The notes beneath the pieces are model-generated. The model had not been told where the DNA came from, did no database searches, and worked only from the letters and a program-made list of their open reading frames with translations. Position numbers and translations under genes: made by a program. This document shows positions 18,679 to 25,673 of a DNA stretch of 30,000 nucleotides, piece after piece (positions within the stretch are counted from its first letter, which is position 1; each line of letters opens with the position of its first letter). The stretch comes from Prorocentrum cordatum (taxonomy: Eukaryota > Sar > Dinophyceae > Prorocentrales > Prorocentraceae): the NCBI GenBank assembly GCA_963575745.1, contig CAUYUJ010001734.1:1-30000 (forward strand), given 5' to 3'.

Positions 18679-18839
18679 GTTGCTAGAAGTGCCCCTGGCC
18701 CAAGGTGCCGCTGGGATTTCCAAGGAGGCCCCCACGACCTCCAGAGCACCCCTCACGAGGCCCAGGGGGCCCCAGGGGCTCCAAAATGGAGCGAAAAGCT
18801 GGTGGCACCTTGGGCCAGGGGCACTTCTCGCCTCACCAG
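18679..18839 (+). other. Intron interrupting a PPR motif
   Basis: Removing GTTGCT…CACCAG (161 bp) joins GGRWETASRV-type coding to ASALLGGLIEAELEP in one frame, restoring a full-length PPR motif. Without splicing, the frame leaves the PPR pattern at 18680 and runs into an Ala/Pro/Arg-rich tail that stops at 18865. The exact donor could be two bases upstream; the frame favours 18679. Most of the intron is the fold-back element at 18685-18828. Confidence 0.7.
18685..18828. mobile_element. Fold-back element with 25-bp perfect TIRs, filling an intron
   Basis: Bases 18685-18709 (starting AGAAGTGCCCCTGGCCC) and 18804-18828 (ending GGGCCAGGGGCACTTCT) are exact reverse complements over 25 bp. They enclose ~94 bp of C/G-rich filler (GGAGGCCCCCACGACC, CCCAGGGGGCCCCAGGGG). 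The element occupies nearly all of a short intron in a PPR motif and leaves only a few bases at each splice site, as expected of an introner. I found no clear target-site duplication. Confidence 0.85.
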
Positions 18840-18926
18840 AGCATCGGCGCTGCTTGGCGGGCTGATCGAGGCGGAGCTCGAGCCGTCTTCCCGGAGCTTC
18901 AACCTGGGGATGTTCGCGTGTGCGAG
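18840..18926 (+). CDS. PPR protein, short exon
   Basis: It encodes the end of one PPR motif (ASALLGGLIEAELEPSSRSF) and the start of the next (NLGMFACAR). The acceptor CTCACCAG lies at 18832-18839. The exon ends in GCGAG before GT at 18927, leaving two bases of an Arg codon that the next exon completes. Both edges fall inside PPR motifs, and the motif spacing stays at ~35 residues across both joins. That independently supports the exon limits. Confidence 0.75.
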
Positions 18927-19128
18927 GTCGAGGAAGAAATTCGCCCAAATATGAACTTTCGGAGTTCCGCGCGGATTTCATGGATCGGCGCTCGGCCCTC
19001 CTGGCGGCGTCTCTGGCGCCGCCCCTGGCTCGCTCCGCGCGTCAGGGAAGGGGGTCCGGCGCTGATCGAGGAAGTCCGAGCGGGCTTGCGAAGGTTTCCG
19101 TTGATGCCGTCTCTTCTTCCTCCACGAG
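18927..19128 (+). other. Intron containing a GC-rich fold-back element
   Basis: GTCGAG…CCACGAG, 202 bp. Removing it joins FACAR to GGRWQHALSTLRGLL in frame, restoring a PPR motif (ACARGGRWQHALSTL). GAGG stands at both exon-intron borders (GCGAG|GTCGAGG and CACGAG|GGGG), a short direct repeat often seen around dinoflagellate introns. Confidence 0.75.
18950..19108. mobile_element. GC-rich fold-back element, copy 2, inside a PPR intron
   Basis: The left arm has GAACTTTCGGAGTTCCGCGC, then GGATTTCATGGATCGGCGCT. The right arm has CCGGCGCTGATCGAGGAAGT, then CGGGCTTGCGAAGGTTTC, its imperfect reverse complement. The centre is GGCGGCG/GGCGCCGCC. It has the same architecture and shared words (TCCGCGCGGATTTC, GGCGCCGCCCCTGG) as the copy at 25674-25852. 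Confidence 0.7.
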
Positions 19129-19182
19129 GGGGGGGCGCTGGCAGCACGCGCTGTCGACGCTGCGCGGCCTGCTGGACGCACG
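19129..19182 (+). CDS. PPR protein, 54-bp exon
   Basis: It encodes GGRWQHALSTLRGLLDA plus part of an Arg codon, half a PPR motif. The likely donor is GC (CACG|GCTGCC) at 19183. Joined to the exon at 21281 it gives GLLDAR-LEANHFTFNAAITAC, a complete motif in frame. GC-AG introns are established in dinoflagellates. GGCTG occurs at both splice borders, so the junction could slide slightly. Confidence 0.6.
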
Positions 19183-19250
19183 GCTGCCTCCCCCCTTCCT
19201 GCTCACCCTCCCCGGGCCTCCAAGAGGCCTCCCAAGAGGTCCCCCGCTCT

Positions 19251-19500
19251 AGGCCTCCTAGACGGGGTCGGAGGAGATGGGGTCGGAGGATCGCGCCGCA
19301 TCGCCGATGCATCGACGATGCGGCTCGATGCGGAGCCCGATTTTCTCCACGCCGGCGTCGCCGATACATCGCCGACGTCGACGCCTCATCGCCAGTGCAC
19401 CGCCGGTGCATCGCCGATGCATCGCCGATGTATCGTCGATGTATCGGCGATGCGGCGCGGTCCTCCGACCCCATCTACTCCGACCCCTTCTAGAAGGCCT
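19251..19500. mobile_element. GATGCATCG fold-back element, copy C
   Basis: The best preserved copy (250 bp). It starts AGGCCTCCTAGACGGGGTCG and ends with the near reverse complement …CCGACCCCTTCTAGAAGGCCT. The arms continue through GGATCGCGCCGCATCGCCGA, for ~60 bp in all. The centre repeats GATGCATCG/GCCGATGTATCG words. It is non-coding despite Arg/Cys-rich open frames. Confidence 0.9.
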
Positions 19501-19611
19501 CTACCAGCATGCCCAAATCATCAAATTTCCTGGGGCGTTTGGCAGGCCTTGGCGTCCTCGCCATGCCAGCTCCCCGACGCTCCCAGACGGCCCTAAAGGC
19601 CCCACGCCGCC

Positions 19612-19908
19612 TCCTCCTCCTCCTCCTCCTCCTCCTCCTCCTCCTCCTCCTCCTCCTCCTCCTCCTCCTCCTCCCTCCTCCTCCTCCTCCTCCTCCTCCT
19701 TCCTCCTCCTCCCCTCCTCCTCCTCTTCCTCCTCTTCCTCCTCCTCCTCCTCCCGCCTCTCCTCCTCCTCCTCCTCCTCCTCCTCCCTCCTCCTCCTCCT
19801 CCTCCTCCTCCTCCTCCTCCTCCCTCCTCCCTTCTCTCCTCCTCCTCCTCCTCCTCCTCCTCCTCCTCCTCCTCCTCCTCCTCCTCCTCCTCCTCCTCCT
19901 CCTCCTCG
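19612..19908. repeat. (TCC)n microsatellite
   Basis: About 300 bp of CTC/TCC with few interruptions. Poly-Pro, -Leu, -Ser or, on the other strand, -Glu, -Gly and -Arg readings are artefacts. Confidence 0.95.
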
Positions 19909-19934
19909 TACTAGGCAATCACCACGGAGGGATG

Positions 19935-20040
19935 CTCTGGCAGCTTTCGGCCTCCAGGGGGGACCCCTCGCTGGGCCACAGGGACTGTCGAGAGGAGGTC
20001 TGGGACGGATGGAGGACCGGTCCTCTTCGGCCACGCGCAG
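19935..20040. repeat. Dispersed GGCCTC-GGGGGCCCTC repeat copy
   Basis: GCTTTCGGCCTCCAGGGGG, ACCCCTCGCTGGGCC and GGACTGTCGAGAGGAGG follow the same order as near 1072 and 3541, then a GTCTGGGACGGATGGAGGAC tail. Confidence 0.45.
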
Positions 20041-20055
20041 ACGTCGGGGGCGGAA

Positions 20056-20225
20056 AAGAGGGGGGTGATGACTAGGGGGGGGGTGGATATCATGGCGGGG
20101 GCCATGATATTTCCCAGATCTCGTGGCGCCTCTTCTTATTTCATTGCGTCCCTGGCCCCCCCGCTGGGCCGCGCACATGCCGCCGGTCATGATTTGCACC
20201 CCCCCCTCTTGGACACCCCCCTCTT
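20056..20225. mobile_element. G-run fold-back element
   Basis: The left end AAGAGGGGGGTG…GGTGGATATCATGGC and the right end (reverse complement AAGAGGGGGGTGTCCAAG…GGTGCAAATCATG) are ~45-bp inverted repeats with scattered mismatches. Inside the left arm lies a perfect hairpin, ATATCATGGC (20087-20096) with GCCATGATAT (20101-20110). It sits 26 bp upstream of the MITE at 20252. Confidence 0.65.
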
Positions 20226-20251
20226 GGCCGCTCCCGAAGACGGGGGTACAG

Positions 20252-20411
20252 TTAAGTCGGGCGCGTCCCCCTACAGGAGCAATTAAAAAAGACTAGTGAA
20301 CAAATCGCCTGGGGACGATGTTTCGACAATTGTTCGACCTATTGTAGTATTTTTGGACCATGTTTTATTTTTCGTTCAAAATCCGCCTGTAGGGGGACAT
20401 GCCCGACCTGA
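20252..20411. mobile_element. Complete TIR-type MITE, 160 bp, with 8-bp target duplication
   Basis: The ends TTAAGTCGGGCGCGTCCCCC and (reverse complement of the right end) TCAGGTCGGGCATGTCCCCC are 26-bp inverted repeats with three mismatches. The element is flanked by GGGTACAG at 20244-20251 and again at 20412-20419, a perfect 8-bp target-site duplication. TIRs with 8-bp duplications are usual for hAT-type DNA transposons, but the terminal bases are not diagnostic. It is non-coding, AT-rich inside and related to 1-151 and 28023-29511. Confidence 0.9.
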
Positions 20412-20632
20412 GGGTACAGTCGGGGCGCTGAAGAAGGAACCCTTCTCGTTGGGGAGGGGCTCCTTGTTCCTTACTTGTTTCACAGTTTACCTCAGGTCTT
20501 CTCTAGGTGTTCGATGCGAAATCGAAGTTTAGCTTATGGAGAAAAAGGGGCCTCGTTCCTTATTTAGGGCTACTTGGGTCAACGCTCCAGCTTTATGGGG
20601 AGGAGGGAAGGCTTCTTATGAGCCGCTCCTCA

Positions 20633-20697
20633 GCAGGCGCGGGCCTCGTCTGCAGGTGCAAGGCTGGCGCCTTCTGAGAAGCAGACTCCTTCTAAGG
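20633..20697. repeat. 65-bp direct repeat, copy 1
   Basis: GCAGGCGCGGGCCTCGTCTG begins a block that recurs with about five changes at 20972-21036, including AAGGCTGGCGCCTTCTGAGA and ending CTCCTTCTAAGG. Confidence 0.85.
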
Positions 20698-20971
20698 TGA
20701 TCGTTTCTTATTCATTGTTTTGCCGATCGGCGCGGGCCTTCGCACTCCCTCCTCCCCCCCCTTATGCAGTAGATCTGGGCTGTTTTTGGAGCCTGCTTCG
20801 AGCAGGTGGAGCATCCCCCATGGAATGCACGGTCGCAAACAGTCGCACTAACTAAGCAGAGGTCCAGAGCCAGACCCCCCCCCTTCCCCCACTTCCGCCC
20901 AATGTCGAAGCGCCGAATATGAAAACGCTCACAAGAAGCCTTGCCCCCTCCCCCCTACCCCTGCTCCTTCG

Positions 20972-21036
20972 CAGGCGTGGGCCTCGTCTACAGGTGTAAG
21001 GCTGGCGCCTTCTGAGAAGCAGCCTCCTTCTAAGGA
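20972..21036. repeat. 65-bp direct repeat, copy 2
   Basis: The second copy of the block at 20633-20697, 339 bp downstream in the same orientation. The surrounding sequence also shares CCTCCCCCC-type stretches, so the true duplication may be longer and decayed. Confidence 0.85.
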
Positions 21037-21280
21037 GCCTCCCCCCCTCCTCCATACCTTGTGCGCGCCGCCAACCTCTGGAAGGGGTCGGGTAGCCATT
21101 ATGTGGAAAGCAGGACGTCGGTCGTGTGGGTCGTGCCTGCCCTGCCCCCTCGTCGCCGTCTTCCCCTTTTCTCTTCCCCCCCTTTCTCGTTCTTGTGCTC
21201 CTCCACCTCCTCCCTCCTCGTGCCCCTCGTCCTCCTGCCTCGTCGTCGTCCTCGTTCTCCTCTCTGTCCTCCCTGCCTAG

Positions 21281-21645
21281 GCTGGAGGCGAATCACTTCA
21301 CCTTCAACGCCGCGATAACCGCGTGCGCCACGGCTGGCGAGTGGCGACAGGCGGTGTTCATGCTGGGCCGGCTTCGGGAGGCAGCCTTGCAACCAGATCC
21401 GTATTTCCAGACCATGTGCTACAACCCCGCCATAGCGGCTTGCGATGGATGCGGACAGTGGCAGTTGGCGTTGGCGCTCATCAGCGAGATGCGTGAAGCA
21501 GGTTTAGAGCCTGACATCAACAGCTACACTCTCGGAGTCAACGCGTGCGAGGCAGGCGGGAACGCCGAGCATGCGTTATCGTTCCTCAGTGATGTGTTGG
21601 CAATCGGAATGGAGCCGGGCTTCCTCACCTCCAGCGTCGGGATCA
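21281..21645 (+). CDS. PPR protein, downstream exon with three repeats
   Basis: It starts after CCTCCCTGCCTAG and encodes three PPR motifs: AITACATAGEWRQAVFMLGR, AIAACDGCGQWQLALALISE with MREAGLEPDINSYTL, and GVNACEAGGNAEHALSFLSD. The last lacks the usual Trp. It breaks off at SVGIS exactly at a consensus donor (ATCA|GTAAGC, 21646), where every other motif continues with A-C. So the gene goes on downstream; read through, it would stop at 21662 after SKRMN. One motif has extra residues (PDPYFQTMCYNP). Confidence 0.8.
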
Positions 21646-22045
21646 GTAAGCGCATGAATTAGAAGTGCGGAAATTAGTAAATGTTCACGCTTCTGTTGAA
21701 TTCGACATCTGTCGTATGAGACGTATCTTGTATCCGAATGGCCTTCGGCCAATCCCGCCATCGTGCTCGTGCTTGTAGGTCAGATGCTTTTTGGATGCCA
21801 GTCAGGGTCTCTTGGGAAGCCTCTGGGGGGCCTTGCAGTTTTGAAGCGTCTTTGGGGGCCGTTTTGGACAAATTGTGCTACCTCTTTGGGTTTCTCTTGG
21901 GGGCCTCTAGGGCGGTCTAAGGGGTCCTTGTGGGGCGGAGAGCTCGAAAAGTCAGTTTGTGTTCCCCCCCCCTTTGGGGCTTTCTTGGGGTGAGACGAGT
22001 CTTACACTTGTTGTCGTTCCTGGTGCTGGAATTTGTGTGTGTGTG

Positions 22046-22096
<51 letters not shown>

Positions 22097-22098
22097 AG
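21646..22098 (+). other. Putative intron, with GGCCTC repeats and (GT)n
   Basis: It begins GTAAGC and contains GGGGGCCTC/TCTTGGG repeats (21805-21930) and a GT run. A possible acceptor is GTGGGAG at 22092-22098. Confidence 0.35.
22034..22096. repeat. (GT)n microsatellite
   Basis: A GTGTGT dinucleotide run with one TTG interruption. Confidence 0.95.
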
Positions 22099-22190
22099 GC
22101 TACGTTTGCAGTGGCAGCAGGCAGTGCCGTCAGGCTCTGCGGGCGGAGCTCGAAGCGTGCTGCTGCGCGCGCCGGATGCGGCAGGCTAAT
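22099..22190 (+). CDS. Possible further PPR exon (degenerate)
   Basis: Spliced onto the previous exon's split Ser codon, this reads YVCSGSRQCRQALRAELEA, which fits the PPR pattern loosely (C-S-G-S-R-Q-x-R-Q-A-L). The Trp is replaced by Cys and one residue is extra. The acceptor is weak, with GT repeats instead of a pyrimidine tract. The frame then runs into low-complexity sequence. It may be a decayed exon or chance. Confidence 0.25.
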
Positions 22191-22199
22191 TCGGTGGAG

Positions 22200-22990
22200 C
22201 GGCGCCCCCCCCTCCCCCTGACCTCCCTGGGTCCATTTCGGTCCGATCGATCCGATTCGATGCCAGCTTCAGCCAGCTTGATCCGATTCGATTCCGATTC
22301 TCGCGACCCGATTTCGGCCCGATGCTTGCGTGCCGCTGTTGTGCAGCCTGGCGCAGCCGATCTGATCCGATCTGGTTTCGATTCGGTCCGCCTCGGGGCG
22401 CGTTCGGATGGCATCCGAGGTCCCGATGCGATGCCGGTGGTTCCTGTGCCGTCGCGTCGTGAGAAGAGTCGCGAGGGAAGGTTTCTGCCATCTCCTGCTT
22501 CTCGTCGGGAGAGGAAGCATGCACACAGACACAAAGAATCGCCGATTCGCAGGAAGATATGGGAAGCTTTAGGAGGTGGTGGAGAAGGCGAGAGTCAAGA
22601 AGTTCTGAAAATATGGGGAAATCCTGGGAGTTGTGTCCATGTATGTGTGCGTCCCTGGGCCCCTGCCTCCTGCGGCCACTGCCGGGCCCCCAGGGCCGCC
22701 AGAAAGCGGCTCGGGGCGAGGAGGCGGAAACCCCAGGGATCAAGCAGTGGCGAAGCTCCTTGGCTCGCCTATAGCCCTGCCAAACAATGTTCTAAGAACC
22801 TTGTGTGGATTCCACGAAATGCTCTTCACATCGGGTTTATGTTCTAAGAACATGGTTTTCGTTCGTAGAACATTTCTGGGTTCTAAGAACACTTCGTGGT
22901 AGGACTATAGGAATGCCGGGACGGTCTGTCCCTGCTCAAAGGGAGGGGTCCAGGCCTCTGTGGAGCCACGCTGTGAGAAGCGCATGGCGT
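22200..22990. other. Non-coding stretch with GATCCGATTCG words and near-palindromes
   Basis: 22240-22440 is rich in GATCCGATTCGATTCC and CCGATCTGATCC words, a degenerate short repeat. 22787-22900 holds three near-palindromes of the form GTTCTAAGAAC (22790, 22850, 22881) plus GTTCGTAGAAC near 22862. No gene is recognised; long frames on both strands are mutually overlapping. Confidence 0.45.
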
Positions 22991-22994
22991 CGGA

Positions 22995-23160
22995 CGCCTA
23001 ATTAGGTCCTTGCCCTCTCCCTCCTCCTTCCCTCCTCCCTCCCTCTTCATTCCCTCCTCTTCGGTCCTCCTCCTCCTTCCCTCCTCCTTCCCTCCCTCGT
23101 CCCTCCCTCCTCCCTCCCTCTTCCCTCCCCCCCCCCCCTCCTCCCCTCCCAGTCGGTCCC
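22995..23160. repeat. TCCCTCC pyrimidine tract
   Basis: Low-complexity CCTCC/CCCTC sequence; Pro/Ser frames are artefacts. Confidence 0.8.
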
Positions 23161-23417
23161 TCCGCTGGGGTGTCCCTCCTCGGCCCTCGCCTCGTCCGTC
23201 TTCTCGGGCCCTCGCTCGGTCCCCTCGTCGCGCCGTGTTGGGAGCTAAAGCGCCGGATCTGACACGCGACCAACCGCGCAGGCAGCGCCAGACGTCTGGG
23301 TCCGCGTCCCCTCCCTCCCTCGTTCCTGCTCGGCTCATCCTCCGAGGCCTCTTCGAGGAGAGGTGATTCGGCGGGGCGGCCTCTTCTCTTCTTGTATCTC
23401 GTCTATGCTCTATCGAT

Positions 23418-23455
23418 GATGAGGAGGAGGAGGAGGAGGAGGAGGAGGAGGACTT
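23418..23455. repeat. (GGA)n microsatellite
   Basis: A short GAGGAG run. Confidence 0.9.
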
Positions 23456-23657
23456 CTGCCCTGCGCTCATATGCCTTGGCTCGACGACGACGACCTCCTC
23501 GGAGCCGGAGGCGGGGCAGCGGCTTTCAGTGCCGGAGCTCGCGCACGCGCCGGCTGCGCGCACACACAGGGGGTTGGAGGCGCGAGGGGGGCGGCCTGTG
23601 AAGAGAGCCGGGTGGCTGCTCAGAAGGTGGGGGGCCCTCCTGGACTCGCTCGGAGGT

Positions 23658-23805
23658 TTCTCGTCGTCGTCCTCGTCCTCTTCCTCGTCCTCGTCCTCGT
23701 GCTCCTCGTCCTCGTCCTCCTCCTCCTGCTCGTCCTCGTCCTCCTCGTCCTCGACCTCCTCGGCCTCGTCGTCCTCGCCCTCGCCCTCGTCCCCCTCCTC
23801 GTGAC
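23658..23805. repeat. (TCG/TCC)n microsatellite
   Basis: An imperfect TCGTCCTCGTCC tract giving poly-Ser and Val/Leu-rich frames. Confidence 0.9.
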
Positions 23806-23869
23806 AAGCTGGGAGGGCTCACGAGAAGGCCCCAGCCTTCCCAGAAGCCCCCCCCTCGTCTCGCCACCC

Positions 23870-24543
23870 CCCTGTGGTCGCCGCCAAACGGTTGAATGTC
23901 TTGGCCGCTGCAGCAGGCTTTACCAGCGTGAACCTTCGCTGCAGAGTGCTCGGCACGGTGGGATCTCTCGGCGATGAACTGCAGTGGGGGCGCGCATCAA
24001 GGCACCATCTGTTTCTCGTCAGGGTACCCTGGGTTTCTTCGCTCCTCGCGCCTCGCGGTGACTTCCCGCGGCCGTCGAAGAAGCTGCTGCGTTCGGGGTG
24101 CCCTGGGCTTCCCCCCAGTCGCACCTCTCGCGCGGGTCTTCGGGGCTGGGTTTCTTGCGAGGGTTTCTTGCGGCCGCGCCTGCACTGTAGCTATGCTGTG
24201 ACAGCGACGCCGCTGCCGCTGCTTACCGATTTGGGGCAAGCGAGAGCTAATATTCAAATTACGCAGACATGTGCGTGTGGCTCGGCCACGCGAAGAGGGG
24301 GGTGGACGGAGGGGAAAGGCTTCTTAGAAGCACCCCTGCTTCTAAGATGCCTTCCCCCCTCTCCCTTCTCCCTTGTGCGCGAGGCCAAGCAACTCTCCCG
24401 CGTAATGAAAGATGCCGATCTAGAGATATTGGGGCGGGGCTGCCAGGCAGCAGCGCCCTTACGCGATGACTGTAACACGGATTCCATGCCTCATCGTGGG
24501 CGTGGCCGTCACTGCTATTCCCCGATCGCCCTCTCCAGAGTCA
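23870..24543. other. GC-rich stretch, open frame but no recognised gene
   Basis: A plus-strand frame is open from 23874 to 25175 (433 codons). It runs straight through two fold-back elements and a TCC tract, and its residues are Arg/Ser/Ala/Pro-rich, so it is probably open by composition. The part least like that is 23880-24000 (LNVLAAAAGFTSVNLRCRVL). A small hairpin (TTCTTAGAAGCA…TGCTTCTAAG) lies at 24321-24345. Confidence 0.4.
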
Positions 24544-24712
24544 AGGGCTCCCTCGAGGGCGCGAAGTTATTCGCGCTTCGCGCTTCGCGGTCCTCGTTCC
24601 TTCTCCTCCTCCTCCTCGTCCTCCTATTCTCCCTTTGGGAGGGCGGCGCGAGAGCGCGAAGTTATTCGCGCTTCGCTCTTCGCGCAGCGCGAAGCGCGAA
24701 GTTGGGAGCCCT
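24544..24712. mobile_element. Fold-back element with GCGCTTCGCGC words
   Basis: AGGGCTCCC at 24544-24552 pairs with GGGAGCCCT at 24704-24712. Inside, CGCGCTTCGCGCTTCGCG on the left pairs with GCGCGAAGCGCGAAG on the right. A direct repeat, GCGCGAAGTTATTCGCGCTT, occurs near 24559 and 24655. A short TCC tract forms the loop. Confidence 0.65.
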
Positions 24713-24787
24713 AGCAGAGTCTTTCCCAGCAGCAGGCAGCGATGGTAGGTCCGCATCGTGCCGATCGGCGGCAACCCCGCCCTCTGA

Positions 24788-24803
24788 CGTTCCACGTGGA
24801 ACG
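24788..24803. other. 16-bp perfect palindrome
   Basis: CGTTCCACGTGGAACG is its own reverse complement and contains the CACGTG E-box/G-box core. With no gene next to it, a regulatory role is only a possibility. Confidence 0.6.
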
Positions 24804-24821
24804 CCGCTGGCGACCCAGAAT

Positions 24822-25025
24822 CGGGGGAGCGTAAGACCCGGGTTTGCCAGGACTCGGGTTCGCCATCGTTTTTTGACGACCGCGACTCGGATTTTGACGA
24901 GGAGGAGTTTTGTGGGATGTCTGCAGCGGGAGGCCTCGTCAAAATGCAGGCTCGGCCTCGTCATTTTTTTGACGACCTCGTCGGGGATTTCCGCGTCCCC
25001 CGTACCCGGGTCTTACGTCTCCCCG
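24822..25025. mobile_element. Fold-back element (GTAAGACCCGGGT ends)
   Basis: CGGGGGAGCGTAAGACCCGG at 24822 and the reverse complement of 25004-25025 (CGGGGAGACGTAAGACCCGG) match over 22 bp with two or three changes. Inner blocks TTTTTTGACGACC…GACTCGG (24870-24895) and TTTTTTTGACGACCTCGTCG (24964-24983) recur in direct orientation. It is ~204 bp and non-coding. Confidence 0.65.
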
Positions 25026-25177
25026 ACAGAATCGATCGATGTTGAAAGAGCTGAAGTTTCGGGAACGGCTGATCGTTCAAGGTCGAACGATCCCCGCGGT
25101 GTCAGAAACCAACGCCGAGGTCGGCACGACACCATTCGGCCGTACTCTTGTGTACCCTTCCCCCCCGTGCCCTGATC

Positions 25178-25352
25178 TCGAAGAAACGTTCCGAGCTCCG
25201 CGTAGATCTCTTGGGACCGGTGCCGGGGCCCTCTGCGGCGCCTGCGGCGCCGCTCCGCGCGCCAGGGAGGAGTTGTCCGGCGCCAGCCCCAAGAATTCTG
25301 CTCGGGGCTCCCAAGCTTATGCTTATGCAGTTGTTTTTGTTCTGCCATCGTT
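25178..25352. mobile_element. GC-rich fold-back element, copy 3
   Basis: The left arm is CGAAGAAACGTTCCGAGCTC, then CGCGTAGATCTCTTGGGACC. The right arm ends CCCCAAGAATTCTGCTCGGG, then a CTTATGCTTATGCAG…TTTTTGTTCTGCC tail. The centre is GCGGCGCCTGCGGCGCCGC. It shares arm and tip words with the copies at 18950 and 25674. Confidence 0.65.
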
Positions 25353-25673
25353 ATCCTCAGAGTAGGCAAAGGTACCCACACCGCTACCACTCGACTCGTT
25401 TTCTCCCTTGGGGGCCTCCTGGGCGGCCCTCGTCGCCACCGCTGGATTCGCCTCGAACTTCAGTCGGCGACTACAACGGGTATGGTTAGGCTGGGGTGTG
25501 GTTTACGATCGGCACCGTTGGGGCCTGGGGGGCACGACACAGTTCTCGTCGGGCCTCCTCGGGGCGCGGGAGAACTCTATCGAGGTCCCCGCGCGCCCCC
25601 GAGGGTGCCCCCCAGGATGTTCCCCAGGGTGCCGGTTGCAAACCACACCTTTTGCAAACCACAATCTTTGGAT
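25353..25673. other. Non-coding spacer between two fold-back copies
   Basis: GC-rich with GGGGGCCTCC-type words; TTGCAAACCACA occurs twice near 25635 and 25652. No gene is seen. Confidence 0.4.

Larger units (their letters stand above)
19183..21280 (+). other. Putative 2.1-kb GC-AG intron of the PPR gene
   Basis: It contains a GATGCATCG fold-back (19251-19500), a TCC microsatellite, a G-run fold-back (20056-20225), a MITE (20252-20411) and a duplicated 65-bp word. It ends in a long pyrimidine-rich tract and CCTGCCTAG, an excellent acceptor. 20430-21060 holds no gene. Confidence 0.5.

Noticed and set aside
19490-20199. Glu/Gly/Arg- and Pro/Ser/Leu-rich frames
   Set aside because: They are translations of the (TCC)n microsatellite.
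23874-25175. 433-codon plus-strand frame
   Set aside because: It passes through two fold-back elements and a TCC tract, is Arg/Ser/Ala-rich, and has no motif; probably open by GC bias. A short exon near 23880-24000 cannot be excluded.
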